DNA of 64,000 nucleotides from NCBI GenBank assembly GCA_963824935.1, contig CAWGRF010000024.1:186001-250000 (forward strand). Reading direction: 5' to 3'. The number at the start of each line of letters is the position of its first letter. Within the stretch, counting starts at the first letter, position 1. Source of the DNA: JACCZX01 sp963824935. Its GTDB lineage: Bacteria > Pseudomonadota > Gammaproteobacteria > Burkholderiales > Burkholderiaceae_F. Below are positions 1 to 10,252 of the stretch, one piece after another. The position numbers and the translations under genes are program-made. A model generated the notes under the pieces. The model had not been told where the DNA came from and did no database searches. It was given only the letters and a program-made list of their open reading frames with translations.

Positions 1-1
1 C

Positions 2-1012
2 TACGACGGTGCGATTGCCAACTACTTGACATCGCTGAACGACGATGGCTCGCGAGCGACGTTCCCTGACATTCTTTCCAGGCAGTGGATCAAGGCGCAG
101 CAGATGCGCTACGGCGAGAATCCGCATCAGCACGCGGCGTTTTACCGTGAGCGAAACGTCGCTGCGGGACTTCTTGCCGGCTTCACACAGGTGCAGGGCA
201 AGGAGCTGTCGTATAACAACATTGCCGACGCCGACGCCGCATGGGAATGCGTCCGCTCGTTCGACGAAACCGCGTGCGTCATCGTCAAGCATGCGAACCC
301 GTGTGGGGTCGCGCTCGGGCCGAATCCGGGCGAGGCGTACGCAAAGGCATTCAAGACCGATCCGACATCGGCCTTCGGCGGCATCATCGCCTTCAATCGC
401 GCGGTCGATGTCGATGCAGCGCTGGCGATTTCGCGCCAGTTCGTCGAAGTCGTCATCGCGCCGGAATACAGCGCCGAGGCGCGTGCGGCATTCAAGGCGA
501 AGACGAACGTGCGCTTGCTGACGGTGCCCATGGGCGACGGGCAAAACGACTTGGATTTCAAGCGCGTCGGCGGCGGCCTGCTGGTGCAAACGCCCGATGA
601 TGATGCTTTGCATTCATCGGATTTGAAGGTTGTGACCGCGCGTGAACCGACCGCGCAGCAACTGAACGATCTGATGTTCGCGTGGAAGGTTGCAAAATTC
701 ACCAAGTCAAATGCGATCGTGTTCGCGCACGACGGCGCGAGCCTCGGTGTCGGCGCAGGGCAGATGTCGCGCGTCGATTCCGCGCGCATCGCGTCGATCA
801 AAGCGGAGGCAGCCGGCCTGAGCCTGAGCGGCTCCGCGGTGGCCTCGGATGCATTCTTTCCGTTTCGCGACGGGCTCGATGTCGTGGTCGACGCCGGCGC
901 ATCGTGCGTGATCCAACCCGGCGGCAGCATGCGCGACGAAGAAGTGATCGCGGCTGCCGACGAGCGCGGCATCGCGATGGTGTTTACCGGGGTGCGGCAT
1001 TTTCGGCATTAG
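2..1012 (+). CDS. purH: Bifunctional AICAR transformylase / IMP cyclohydrolase PurH (5' end outside window)
   Basis: C-terminal part of PurH, which formylates AICAR with 10-formyl-tetrahydrofolate and cyclises FAICAR to IMP, the last two steps of purine synthesis. The frame is already open at base 2 with YDGAIANYLT, the junction after the N-terminal cyclohydrolase domain, so that domain lies upstream of the window. The transformylase motifs KHANPCG and KSNAIV are visible, as is the usual C-terminus VFTGVRHFRH before a TAG stop. It precedes ruvC, as is common in betaproteobacteria. The ATG at 26 is internal and is not the start. Confidence 0.96.
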   Translation, partial: YDGAIANYLTSLNDDGSRATFPDILSRQWIKAQQMRYGENPHQHAAFYRERNVAAGLLAGFTQVQGKELSYNNIADADAAWECVRSFDETACVIVKHANPCGVALGPNPGEAYAKAFKTDPTSAFGGIIAFNRAVDVDAALAISRQFVEVVIAPEYSAEARAAFKAKTNVRLLTVPMGDGQNDLDFKRVGGGLLVQTPDDDALHSSDLKVVTAREPTAQQLNDLMFAWKVAKFTKSNAIVFAHDGASLGVGAGQMSRVDSARIASIKAEAAGLSLSGSAVASDAFFPFRDGLDVVVDAGASCVIQPGGSMRDEEVIAAADERGIAMVFTGVRHFRH

Positions 1013-1044
1013 ATTTTCCGTCGGCACGCTGTCATCGCCACAAC

Positions 1045-1243
1045 CGCTCGCTCGCTTGGCAGCGCCGTTGCGCCGTTCGAGGACGCCGCCGCGGTGCGTT
1101 GCGGCAACGGGGCAGTGCCGCGCTGCCTGTTTGAGCGAACGTAGGGAGCGAGTTTGCAGCGTGGCCCGTTGACGCGACGCTGCGCAAGGGGCGCCCGAAG
1201 GGCCGTCATCGCTGGCGCAGCGGCGTTGCCAACCGAGCGAGCG
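1045..1243. repeat. MITE-like element with 30-bp imperfect terminal inverted repeats
   Basis: The purH-ruvC gap contains two 30-base arms, 1045-1074 and 1214-1243, that are inverted copies with three mismatches (core CGCTCGCTCG on the left arm). About 140 bases lie between them with no convincing ORF. The size and architecture resemble a non-autonomous miniature inverted-repeat element or a long mRNA hairpin. No target-site duplication was confirmed. Confidence 0.5.
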
Positions 1244-1248
1244 CCGCG

Positions 1249-1848
1249 ATGCAATGGCACAATCCTCTCGTGCCATCGCCATCGATTCGAATCCTCGGCA
1301 TCGATCCCGGTCTTAATCGGACGGGCTATGGCGTGGTCGAGGCCAACGGTTCAAGGCTTGGCTACATCGCGGGCGGCGTGATTCGCGTCCCGGCCGGCGA
1401 CTTGCACGAGCGGCTCGGCACGATCTTGCGAGCGTTAGCCGGAATCATTCGTGATACGCATCCGGACGTGGCTACCGTCGAAAAGGTCTTCGTCAACGTG
1501 AACCCGCAATCGACGTTGCTGCTGGGACAGGCGCGCGGCGCCGCGATCTGCGCTGCGGTGACCGAAGGACTCGTCGTTCACGAATACGCTGCGCTGCGAA
1601 TCAAGCAAGCAGTGGTCGGCTTTGGGCGCGCCGACAAGCGCCAGGTGCAGATGATGGTGCAGCGATTACTCTCGCTCGATCGGGCACCGACAAGTGACGC
1701 GGCCGACGCGCTGGCGTGCGCGATCTGCCATGCGCACTCGGCGAGCTCGTTGATGGCGCTGAAGTCGATGGCGCGTGTTGGGTCTCGCGTGCGCTCGGCT
1801 GCAGGCGGCCGCCGCGCGTGGACTGCTTATCTTCAAGGCACCGAGTAA
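1249..1848 (+). CDS. ruvC: Holliday junction resolvase RuvC
   Basis: RuvC endonuclease, which nicks Holliday junctions with RuvAB during recombinational repair. The acidic active site is present: the first Asp in GIDPGLNRTGYG, Glu in VEKVFVNVN, and two Asp in the DAADALACAICH helix. The basic GRADKRQV stretch is also conserved. The protein is 199 aa from ATG 1249; a GTG at 1270 would give a length closer to the family's usual ~175-180 aa and is a good alternative start. The C-terminal ~20 residues are longer than in E. coli. Seven bases separate the stop from ruvA. Confidence 0.95.
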   Translation: MQWHNPLVPSPSIRILGIDPGLNRTGYGVVEANGSRLGYIAGGVIRVPAGDLHERLGTILRALAGIIRDTHPDVATVEKVFVNVNPQSTLLLGQARGAAICAAVTEGLVVHEYAALRIKQAVVGFGRADKRQVQMMVQRLLSLDRAPTSDAADALACAICHAHSASSLMALKSMARVGSRVRSAAGGRRAWTAYLQGTE

Positions 1849-1855
1849 TCGCCCG

Positions 1856-2431
1856 ATGATTGGCCGAATCGAGGGCCGGCTGCTCGAGAAAAATCCGCCG
1901 GGGATTCTGATCGATGCCAACGGCGTGGGCTACGAGATTGACGTGCCGATGAGCACTTTCTATCAGCTGCCGGCAATCGCGGAGCGCGTCACGTTACTCA
2001 CGCACCTGATCGTGCGCGAGGACGCGCATCAGCTGTACGGCTTTGCAACGGCGAGCGAGCGCGCGGCGTTTCGCGAGCTGATCAAGATCTCCGGCGTCGG
2101 TGCGCGCACCGCGCTGTCGGTGCTCTCCGGACTCTCGGTTACCGAGCTTGCGCAAACGATCACGCTGCAGGAAAGCGGGCGGCTGACTCGTGTTCCGGGC
2201 ATCGGCAAGAAAACGGCCGAGCGGTTGCTGCTCGAGCTGAAAGGCAAGCTGGGTGCCGATCTTGGGACGGGGCGCACGAACGCGGCCAGCGATACCCATG
2301 CCGATGTAATACGCGCACTGATCGCGCTCGGCTACAACGACCGCGAAGCTAACGCCGCGGTGCGCGGGTTGCCGGCTGATGCAGGCGTGTCCGACGGCAT
2401 TCGGTTCGCACTGAAATCGCTGGCGAAATGA
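1856..2431 (+). CDS. ruvA: Holliday junction DNA helicase subunit RuvA
   Basis: RuvA tetramer subunit that binds the four-way junction and loads RuvB. The start at 1856 gives the canonical MIGRIEG N-terminus, although the frame is open further upstream. It has an OB-fold N-domain, two helix-hairpin-helix motifs (ISGVGARTALSVLSGL and VPGIGKKTAERLLLEL) and a C-terminal RuvB-binding domain, IRALIALGYNDREAN. The length of 191 aa is normal. The stop overlaps the ruvB start in an ATGA, implying translational coupling. Confidence 0.97.
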   Translation: MIGRIEGRLLEKNPPGILIDANGVGYEIDVPMSTFYQLPAIAERVTLLTHLIVREDAHQLYGFATASERAAFRELIKISGVGARTALSVLSGLSVTELAQTITLQESGRLTRVPGIGKKTAERLLLELKGKLGADLGTGRTNAASDTHADVIRALIALGYNDREANAAVRGLPADAGVSDGIRFALKSLAK

Positions 2432-3462
2432 GCGAGACCGAGCGCATCGTCGCCGCTGTCGCGACATCGCCGAACGAGGAGGCGATCGATCGTGCGCTGC
2501 GCCCCACCTCGTTCGCAGAGTACGTCGGGCAACCGAAGATACGCGAACAACTCGGCATTTTTGTTGAGGCAGCTCGCAATCGCCACGAGTCGCTCGATCA
2601 TGTGCTGCTCTTTGGTCCGCCGGGCCTTGGCAAGACCACACTGGCTCACATCATCGCGCGCGAAATGGGGGTCAATCTGCGCCAGACATCCGGGCCCGTG
2701 CTGGAACGGCCCGGCGATCTTGCCGCGATACTGACCAATCTCGAGAAGAACGATGTGCTCTTTATCGACGAGATTCATCGCTTGAGCGCGGTGGTAGAGG
2801 AAATCCTCTATCCGGCGCTGGAGGATTTTCAGATCGACATCATGATCGGTGAGGGTCCCGCTGCACGCTCGATCAAGATCGACCTACCGGCATTTACGCT
2901 AGTCGGCGCCACCACGCGCGCCGGCATGCTGACCAATCCGCTGCGCGATCGCTTCGGCATCGTTGCACGCCTCGAGTTTTATTCGGCCGATGAGCTGGCA
3001 GCGATTGTGCGGCGCTCGGCGCGTCTGCTGAAGGCAAGCTTGACGGAAGATGGTGCGCGTGAAATCGCGCGCCGATCGCGCGGTACGCCACGAGTTGCCA
3101 ACCGGCTGTTGCGCCGAGTGCGCGATTACGCGGAAGTAAAGGGTACGGGTGAGATCTCGCAGTCGGTGGCTGATGCAGCGTTGGCGATGCTGGAAGTGGA
3201 TCACCTCGGGTTGGACCTGATGGATCGAAAGCTCTTGCTCGCGGTCATAGAAAAGTTTGTGGGCGGGCCGGTCGGCATCGACAATCTGGCTGCCGCGATC
3301 GGCGAGGAGCGCGATACGCTGGAAGACGTGGTTGAACCCTACCTGATTCAACAGGGGCTCTTGCAGCGAACACCGCGTGGCCGCGTCGCCGCGGTAACCG
3401 CCTATCGGCACTTCGGCATCGTCGAGCCGCGTGGCGCGCGCGGCGCCGACGAACTGTTCTAG
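2428..3462 (+). CDS. ruvB: Holliday junction branch-migration ATPase RuvB
   Basis: AAA+ motor of the RuvAB branch-migration complex. Walker A GPPGLGKT is at residues 63-70 and the Walker B DEIH box at about 114-117. Sensor 1 / arginine-finger motifs (GATTRAG, LRDRFGI) and the C-terminal winged helix (QGLLQRTPRGRV) follow. At 344 aa it is full length and uninterrupted. It is the last gene of ruvCAB; 165 bases of apparently non-coding sequence separate it from the next operon. Confidence 0.98.
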   Translation: MSETERIVAAVATSPNEEAIDRALRPTSFAEYVGQPKIREQLGIFVEAARNRHESLDHVLLFGPPGLGKTTLAHIIAREMGVNLRQTSGPVLERPGDLAAILTNLEKNDVLFIDEIHRLSAVVEEILYPALEDFQIDIMIGEGPAARSIKIDLPAFTLVGATTRAGMLTNPLRDRFGIVARLEFYSADELAAIVRRSARLLKASLTEDGAREIARRSRGTPRVANRLLRRVRDYAEVKGTGEISQSVADAALAMLEVDHLGLDLMDRKLLLAVIEKFVGGPVGIDNLAAAIGEERDTLEDVVEPYLIQQGLLQRTPRGRVAAVTAYRHFGIVEPRGARGADELF

Positions 3463-3627
3463 GTTCTGACAAGTGGCTGCAAGACGGTCGCTGCTGCGCT
3501 GCGGCAGTGCGCTGGCACTAACATTGCATAGTTTTGCCGGCGCAAACTGTTTAGAATCGCCGCCTTTTTGCGAAACGCCTCGCGGCGATCGAATGACGAG
3601 GGCGACGCAAGCGCACGAGGAGCAATA

Positions 3628-4269
3628 GTGGATTTCTCCCAAACACAGCGTGATCCGACCCGAAAACTTATCGGTATCGGCGCGGTCGTGCTCTTTCACA
3701 TCCTCATTGTGTATGCGCTGATCACCGGCCTGGCGCGCAAGGTAGTCGAAGTCGTCAAAGGCCCGATCGAAGTCAAGGTCATCGAAGAGGTCATCAAGAA
3801 ACCGCCGCCACCCCCAGAAGTCCTGCCGCCACCACCCAAGATGGCAGCGCCGCCTCCGCCGTTCATTCCGCCGCCGGAGATCAACATCGCGCCGCCGCCG
3901 ACGCCGGCGCCCACGATTACGGCGGTGACACCGGAGCCACCGCCGGCGCCGCAGGCACCTGTCATCGCGGCGCCGGCACCTGCGCCCGCTCCGCCGGCGA
4001 TTCAAAGTGCAACCGTGGTGTGTCCGAACTATCGTGAAGCGTTGCAGCTGGCTTATCCACGCGAGGCGCAGATGGATGGGATTCAGGGCGAAGTGCTGAC
4101 CGAATTCACCGTTGCCGCCAACGGGCAGATTCGCGATTTCGTAATCAAGAGCTCGTCGCATCGCGTTTTCAACAAACCGGTAACGCAGGCGGTGCAAACG
4201 CGTCTTGTCTGCAAAGGACAGGGTCAGGACATCCGTGTCCAGCTGCCGTTCAGTTTTAAACTCAACTAA
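3628..4269 (+). CDS. tonB: Energy-transducing protein TonB
   Basis: TonB links the ExbBD proton motor to outer-membrane receptors. The chosen start is GTG 3628, preceded by CGAGGAG at 3616-3622; an ATG-type upstream extension has no ribosome site. The order is a short cytoplasmic N-terminus, one membrane helix (LIGIGAVVLFHILIVYALI), a long Pro/Ala-rich periplasmic spacer spanning about 90 residues, then the TonB C-terminal domain (YPREAQMDGIQGEVLTEFTV). The family partners exbB, exbD and exbD follow in the same direction. Confidence 0.93.
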   Translation: MDFSQTQRDPTRKLIGIGAVVLFHILIVYALITGLARKVVEVVKGPIEVKVIEEVIKKPPPPPEVLPPPPKMAAPPPPFIPPPEINIAPPPTPAPTITAVTPEPPPAPQAPVIAAPAPAPAPPAIQSATVVCPNYREALQLAYPREAQMDGIQGEVLTEFTVAANGQIRDFVIKSSSHRVFNKPVTQAVQTRLVCKGQGQDIRVQLPFSFKLN

Positions 4270-4337
4270 TAGACGCCAGGCGAGTGGCCCACGAGGCAGG
4301 CACCTGGCGACATCGTCTTCTACAGGGAGAGATACAA

Positions 4338-5260
4338 ATGAGAGGGTTTTTTTGTCGCCGCGCGGCCGTGACTGCTGCGTTGCTGGTGGTTGCAGGACTC
4401 ACCGCGCCGAGCATGACGATGGCTCAGCAGGACGCCACTAAATCGGCGCCGCCGACGCTCGTTCCACCGGCTGATACACAGGCAGCACAGCCCGCACCGG
4501 CGGCGACACCGGCCGCAGCCTGCGGTCAAGGCAGCAGCGCCGGGTGTTACCACGCGAGACCGTTGAGAATCCGTATGGCCTCGAAGCGCTCTGGCGGACC
4601 GGCGATTGGGTATCGAAGGGCACATTGCTGATCTTGGTGATCATGTCGATGGGCAGCTGGTACATCCTGTTCGTCAAGCTATGGGAGCAGTACAAGCTGA
4701 TGCGTGAAGCGCGTGACGTGCGCAGCGCTTTCTGGAAAGCGCCGTCGTTGCGCGAAGGTGCCACGCGGCTCGACAAGAAGAGCGCGTATCGCTACATCGC
4801 CGAAACCGGCCTGGAAGCGAACGAGCACCATGAAGGTGCGCTGACCGAGAACATCGATTTGAACACCTGGGTGACGATGTCGGTGCAGCGCGCGGTCGAT
4901 GCTGTGCACAGCCGCACGCAGGATGGCTTGGCGTTCCTCGCGACCGTTGGCTCGACGGCGCCGTTCGTTGGACTGTTCGGCACCGTCTGGGGCATTTATC
5001 ACGCGCTGACCGCGATCGGCATTGCCGGTCAGGCGTCGATCGACAAAGTGGCCGGACCGGTCGGCGAAGCGTTGATCATGACCGCGATTGGTTTGGCGGT
5101 CGCGGTGCCGGCGGTGATGGGCTACAACTGGCTCATTCGTCGCAACAAGACTGCGATGGACGCCGTGCGCACCTTCGGCGCCGATCTGCACGCTGTGCTG
5201 CTAGGCGCTCGTCCGGAGATGAAAGCCGCCCCGGCCGGTGCGCTGGCTCGGCAGCGCTAA
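4338..5260 (+). CDS. exbB: MotA/TolQ/ExbB proton channel protein ExbB (frameshifted)
   Basis: Inner-membrane stator of the TonB system. Translation from ATG 4338 gives a signal-like N-terminus (TAALLVVAGLTAPSMTMAQQ) and an Ala/Pro-rich linker, then breaks frame near 4530-4545. It resumes as TVENPYGLEALWRTGDWVSKG and runs intact to 5260, with the ExbB hallmark FLATVGSTAPFVGLFGTVWG and the third helix region GEALIMTAIGLAVAVPAV. A cleavable or extra N-terminal segment is known in some ExbB proteins. The break sits at a GGG run and is probably an indel error. SD-like AGGGAGA precedes the ATG. Confidence 0.9.
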
Positions 5261-5279
5261 TTCGCTGAAGGAGTAAGTC

Positions 5280-5712
5280 ATGGCGATGAGTATCGGGCCC
5301 GCCGAAAGCGCGGAAGACGAAGCGATTTCGACGATTAACACCACGCCGCTGGTCGACGTGATGTTGGTGCTGTTGATCATTTTCCTGATCACGATTCCGG
5401 TCGTAACGCAGTCGATCAACCTGCAAGTTGCCGCTGGAATCAAACGTTCCGCGGCAAACCAAGCCGGAAAACATCGAGATTGCGGTCACCAAGGACGGCG
5501 ATGTCTACTGGAGCATGCAGCTCGTTCGCGACAACGACGATCTGGTCAACCGGCTGAAGAAGATCGCCGTTTTGACACCGCAGCCCGAAGTGCACATCCG
5601 CGGCGATCTGGCGGGTCGCTACGAATTTGTCGGACGAGTCGTGTTCGCTGCGCAACGTGCAGGAATTCAGAAGATCGGCTTCGTGACCGAACCACCGCCG
5701 CGCGGCAGTTAG
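5280..5712 (+). CDS. exbD: Biopolymer transporter ExbD, first copy (frameshifted)
   Basis: ExbD is the ExbB partner, with one membrane helix and the essential proton-path Asp in TTPLVDVMLVLLIIF. The start at 5280 lies after AAGGAG. The frame breaks at about 5427, just after SINLQV, and resumes as PLESNVPRQTKPENIEIAV through to GFVTEPPPRGS at 5712. The combined product would be about 144 aa, normal for ExbD. Downstream GGGAGT and ATG 5723 start a second ExbD. Two tandem exbD genes behind exbB are typical of Xanthomonas-like TonB loci. Confidence 0.9.
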
Positions 5713-5722
5713 GGAGTAACAG

Positions 5723-6154
5723 ATGGCAATGAATGTAGGCGCCGGTGGCGCGACAAAAGATCCGGACGTGTTCATCGATATCAATACGACGCCGCTGATC
5801 GACGTGATGCTGGTGCTGCTGGTGATGCTGATCATCACGATTCCGATTCAGCTGCACTCGGTCAACCTGAACATGCCGATCGGTACTCCGCCGCCGCCGC
5901 TCGAGCAGCCGGTCGTGATTACCGTCGACGTCGATTTCGACGGCACGATTTACTGGAACGGCGAGATTCTTCCGAACAAGGCTGCGCTTGAAGAGCGTTT
6001 GACCGCAGCAGCGGCAATGCCGGTACAGCCCGAAGTTCATCTGCGACCGAACAAGCTCGCCGAATACAAGGACGTGGCCATGGTGCTGGCATCGGCGCAG
6101 AGACTCGGCGTGACCAAACTCGGGCTGGTCGGCAACGAACAATTCGTGCGTTGA
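5723..6154 (+). CDS. Biopolymer transporter ExbD, second copy
   Basis: Intact 143-aa ExbD/TolR family protein. A short cytoplasmic N-terminus leads into TTPLIDVMLVLLVMLIIT with the conserved Asp, then a periplasmic domain ending KLGLVGNEQFVR. It is homologous to the preceding exbD but differs in the periplasmic half, so it is a diverged paralogue rather than a recent duplication. In Xanthomonas-type systems the second ExbD serves particular substrates only; whether that holds here is inference. Confidence 0.94.
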   Translation: MAMNVGAGGATKDPDVFIDINTTPLIDVMLVLLVMLIITIPIQLHSVNLNMPIGTPPPPLEQPVVITVDVDFDGTIYWNGEILPNKAALEERLTAAAAMPVQPEVHLRPNKLAEYKDVAMVLASAQRLGVTKLGLVGNEQFVR

Positions 6155-6168
6155 TTCGGAGACAGGTC

Positions 6169-7438
6169 ATGCGAATTGATGCAAAGAGACTGGGGACGAG
6201 AACGCTTCGCGTTTCGCTCGCGGCGGCCGCGATAGCCGCGGCCTTCGGCGTGCAGACAGCGCCCGATGGGCGTTTGACATGGTCAATTGCGCAGGCGCAG
6301 GAGGCGATTCGCGGCGAAGTCGGCCGGCCGTTGCAGGCAGCACGCGATCTGATCAAGAACAAGCGCTACGCCGAGGCACTGACCAAGCTGCGCGAGGTCG
6401 ATGCGGTTCCTAATCTGCACCGCAAATGAAAAGTTCTTGCTCGAGCAGATGCGCGCTTCGGCGGCGCTGTCGGCTGGCGACAACGGTCAGGCGATCAAGT
6501 CGATGCAGGCACTGCTCGCTTCGGGCCGTCTGCCCGAGGCGCAGCAGGCGCAATACGCAGCCAGCCTGGCATCGCTGTACTACCGCGAGAAAGACTACAA
6601 AGAAGCCGCTCAGTGGGCAGGCAGGGCGCTGAAATCAAACCCCTCAGACGGCGCAATGCGAGGATTGCAGATTCAGTCGTACTACCTGGCCGGCGACTTC
6701 GCTGCGGCCAGCCAGAGAGGCGCTGGAGGACGTGCAGGCGGCAGAAAAGAGCGGGCCGGATTCCGTCCGAAGAGCGCCTGCAGTTGCTGGCGAATATCGC
6801 ATCGAAGACCGGCGATCGCGCAGCCTATGTCGCCGGTATCGAGCGCCTGGTCGCGTACTACCCGAAGAAGGAATACTGGGTCGATCTGTTGCGTCGGCTT
6901 GAGTCGAAGCCCGGATTCTCGAATCGCTTGACGCTCGATCTGTATCGATTGCGAGCTGCCACCAAGACGCTCGACTCTGCCAATGAGGTCGTTGAGATGG
7001 CGCAGCTCGCGCTGCAGCAGAAGCAGGCGGGTGAGGCGAAGAAATTGCTCGACGAGGCGTTTGCCTCTGGGTTGCTGGGCAAGGGCACCGAAGCCGAGCG
7101 GCAGAAGCGCTTGCTCGCGTTGGCGAGCGAGCGCGTCGCCGAAGCGCCGGAACAGTTGAAGCAAGCGGAAGCGGACGCGCTGGCTGCCAACGACGGCTCC
7201 GATCTCGTGAACGTCGGTTTCGCGTACACCGGCCTCGGCCAGCACGAAAAGGGCATCGCGTTAATGCAGCAGGGAATCGCCAAGGGCAAGCTAAAGCGCG
7301 CCGACGAGGCAAATCTGCATCTGGGAATTGCGTACCTGCGCGCCGGCCAGAAGGCCAAGGCGCAGCAGGCGTTCAAGGCGGTCGGCGGCACCGACGGAAC
7401 CGCCGACCTGGCGCGGCTTGTGGATGCGGGTTGCATGA
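6169..7438 (+). CDS. Secreted tetratricopeptide-repeat protein of the TonB operon (multiple frameshifts)
   Basis: TPR protein with an N-terminal signal sequence (LAAAAIAAAFGVQ...AQAQE). Frames break near 6410, 6715, 6755 and 7418. The pieces join as AARDLIKNKRYAEALTKLREV, NEKFLLEQMRASAALSAGD, ALEDVQAAEKSG and RIPSEERLQLLANIASKTGD, then helical repeats to ANLHLGIAYLRAGQKAKAQQ. A one-base correction near 7418 gives an end ...ARLWMRVA at 7438. About 420 aa. A TPR protein after exbB-exbD-exbD is recurrent in this type of locus and probably acts in the periplasm as a scaffold. The exact role is unknown to me. Confidence 0.78.
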
Positions 7439-7471
7439 GTCGAGCGCACTGCACGATCGCGCTCAGAAGCC

Positions 7472-7503
7472 AAAAAAAGCCCGCCGTAGACGGCGGGTTT
7501 TTT
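7472..7503. terminator. Bidirectional intrinsic terminator between tonB operon and receptors
   Basis: Seven-bp G+C stem CCCGCCG (7480-7486) / CGGCGGG (7491-7497) with loop TAGA, flanked by an A tract on the left and a T tract on the right. It can end transcription on both strands and sits exactly between the converging tonB operon and TonB-dependent receptor. Confidence 0.9.
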
Positions 7504-7516
7504 AGTGCGGCGCTTG

Positions 7517-10252
7517 CTAGAGGAAGTTGTAGTTGTACGAGGCGCGGAGCAGGAACGTACGACCACGCGGGTCGGTGAAGCGCGGGTCGTAACCCCGCTG
7601 GAACGTCGTGACCTGAACCGATGCGCGGCGGATCTTCATCAAACGCATTCAGCATGCCGCCCGGTTAGCGTCAGGCCCTTCAAGCCCTGCCACGTCAAGG
7701 ACGATGTCGAATACCGAATAGTGGCGCACGTCGCTGGCGCCACCCTGGTCGGTGTAGCCCGACTTGTAGCGGTTGGCAACCAACGCGGTCAACGGCCCCG
7801 TTCCCCAGTTCAGCGCCAGCACATGCTGCCAGCGGAATACCGGCGCGTTGTCGGAGTAATTGCCGGCCGCATCGATGAACTCACCACCCTGCTCGCGCTG
7901 ATACTCGTACGTGCGGATGTAAGTACCGTCGAAAGTGACGCCCCAGTGACCGTAGGCCGTTGCGCCCGACGCGCCAGCCGATCGACACGTCGATACCGTC
8001 GGTTTTCAACTCGCCGAGATTCTCGATCGGAGTATTGATGAACGCGATCGGGTCGAACGTCGGGAAGTTCAGGCAGACATCGATGTCAGTGCGATCTTGG
8101 CCGGGTCCAGGGCCGGCAGGAAGCTGGCTGCAGCGAACGAACCGCGACGCGTACTTGACCGGATCACCAAAGATCGCCTGCTCGGGCAGCGCGCTGATCT
8201 GCTTCTCGATCTTGATGTTCCAGTAGTCGATACCGAACGTCCAGTTGGGCGTCGGCTCGAAGACGAAGCCGAGGGTGAACGTCTTCGAATCTTCGGGGTC
8301 CAGAGTGCTCGGCCGGCAGCCCGATCCCGGCGGGCCCGCTTTCGCGCTGCAGGACCTGCTGACCGCAGACCACGCCGGCCGAGGCGCCGGGCACAGGGTT
8401 TCCGCCCGGGCACAGCACCGGGTCGTCGTAGTTGTCCGTTGTGAACGTCAACGACGGCGGCTGGTAGATCTCGTACAGCGTCGGCGCCCGGAATCCGGTG
8501 TTGTACGAACCGCGGAACAGCACCTCGCGCATCGGCTGCCAACGCAGGCCGATCTTCGGGTTAAACGTGTTGCCGAAGTCGCTGTAGTCGTCATAGCGCC
8601 CCGCCAGCGTCAGATCGAGGGTTTTCACGATCGGGATCGCAAACTCGGCAAACAGCGCGTTCACCTTGCGATCGCCCTGGTATCGCTGTCAGGGTCGATC
8701 CCGAGCGTGTTAATTAATTCTGAATTGATAGCGGTCGCCGTCGAACTGCGACTCCTCCTTCCGGTATTCGCGCCGAGCGCCATCGACAGCGGCCCCGCAG
8801 CCATCTGAAATAGATCTTTCGTGACGCGGAAATCGATGAAGTCAACCTTGGCATTTCCGATCAACGTGTCGGCCCTTATCGTGTGCGGCATCCAGCACAG
8901 CCTGTCCGGCTGCAGTTTGCGGGCCGAACGGGTTGACGGTGCCCGCGATGACACCGTCCTGCACAATCGTGTCGCTGAGATAGCCATTGCTGACTGACGC
9001 CACACTCTCGCTTTCCGACCGGCCTACACCGACGCGGTAGTCCCAGCCGCCGCCGAAATTGCCTGTCAAATCGAGCAGCAAGCGCTCGGTCGTCGTGTCG
9101 TCGTGGCTGGTGCGCTTGCCGGCTGGAACTTCCCGCCAGTTGGCAATCGCGCCGGCGCCGAATCCAGGCACCGCCGTTACCGGGGCACCGGCCGGGAAGA
9201 ACGGGCTGGTGGCGGGGATGAATTGGTTGACCGGTGACGGCGCCACGCGCGCATGTCGCCTCGTTCTCGGCGCGCAGGTATTCCAGGGATACGACATGGT
9301 CTTTGCCCAGCGCTAGCGCTCCGCGCAACAGCACGGTCAGTTGCTCGTTCTCCGGGATGATGTCGATGTCGCGCGTAAAGTCGTAGCGGCAACTCGCAAA
9401 CAGTCCCAGCCGCGTTGTTCACTGGTATCGAACTAGGTGGGTTGCAGTTTGGCCCCGACGGCTCGAAACCGCCTGCATCGCCCGGGAAGCTCGTACCGCT
9501 GGTGCCTGCGGTTATATCGGCGGGAGTGGGACCGAGGATGCCGGTTGAAGCAAAGCTGCGGTCGGTGGCCTTCATTACTTTCTGTTCGCGATAGTCGATC
9601 GAGCCCATGACGTTAAAACCCTGTTTTTCCAGTGAGCCAAACCCGGCGGCGAGGGTGACACGCTTCACTTGGCCGGCGCTGGACTCCTCCGGCACCTGGT
9701 ACTCGCCCGCGACCTCAATGCCCTGGTAGTCGCGGCGCAGGATGAAGTTGATCACGCCGCCGATCGCGTCGGTCCCGTAGATCGCCGAGGCGCCGTCGCG
9801 CAGCACCTCAATGCGCGAAATTGCGGCGAGCGGAATGGCGTTCAGGTCCACCGCGGCCGCATCGAAAGGATGATTGATGATGCGGCGACCGTTGAGCAGT
9901 ACCAGCGTCTTGTTCGCGTCGTTACCGCTGGCAGCGCTCAGGCCGCGCAGATCGGCTTGCGACGTGCCGCCGGTCGTCGCGCCGATCGATCTGACTGATG
10001 CCGAGGTTGGACTGGTTGGCTGCAGATGCGCTGCACCGCCTGTTCGGCGGTGGTCACGCCCTGCTTGACCAAGTCTTCGACCCTGAGGATGGTCACCGGT
10101 AGCGCGGTTTCTGCATCGACCCGCCGTATCGATGACCCCGTAATCTCCACTCGATCCAATTGCTGCTGGGCCAGGACAGCGGGCGTCAGCCCAGCTAGTC
10201 CCGCTCCGAACGCAGCGCCAATCGCAAGGCTAAGTCGCGTACGTTTCAACAT
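7517..10252 (-). CDS. TonB-dependent receptor 1 (many frameshifts)
   Basis: Outer-membrane TonB-dependent receptor of about 910 aa. From ATG 10252 it has a signal peptide (LAIGAAFGAGLAGLTPAVLAQ) and a TonB-box-like LDRVEITGS. The plug follows (VDLNAIPLAAISRIEVL, SAIYGTDAIGGVINFILRR), then a beta-barrel (GLRWQPMREVLFRGSYNTGF, RAPTLYEIYQ) ending in Phe-containing YNYNFL at 7517. At least eight frame changes occur, near 10020, 9970, 9420, 9290, 8880, 8740, 8300 and 8050, yet every barrel segment is recognisable. The substrate cannot be read from sequence. Adjacent receptor 2 and the tonB-exb operon suggest a shared uptake unit. Confidence 0.85.

Noticed and set aside
3524..3557. Possible promoter TTGCAT ... 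TAGAAT before tonB
   Set aside because: The spacing of 22 bases is too long for a standard sigma-70 promoter.
2899..4197. 432-codon minus-strand ORF over ruvB and tonB
   Set aside because: Low-complexity Arg/Asp translation that spans two well-supported genes and their gap.
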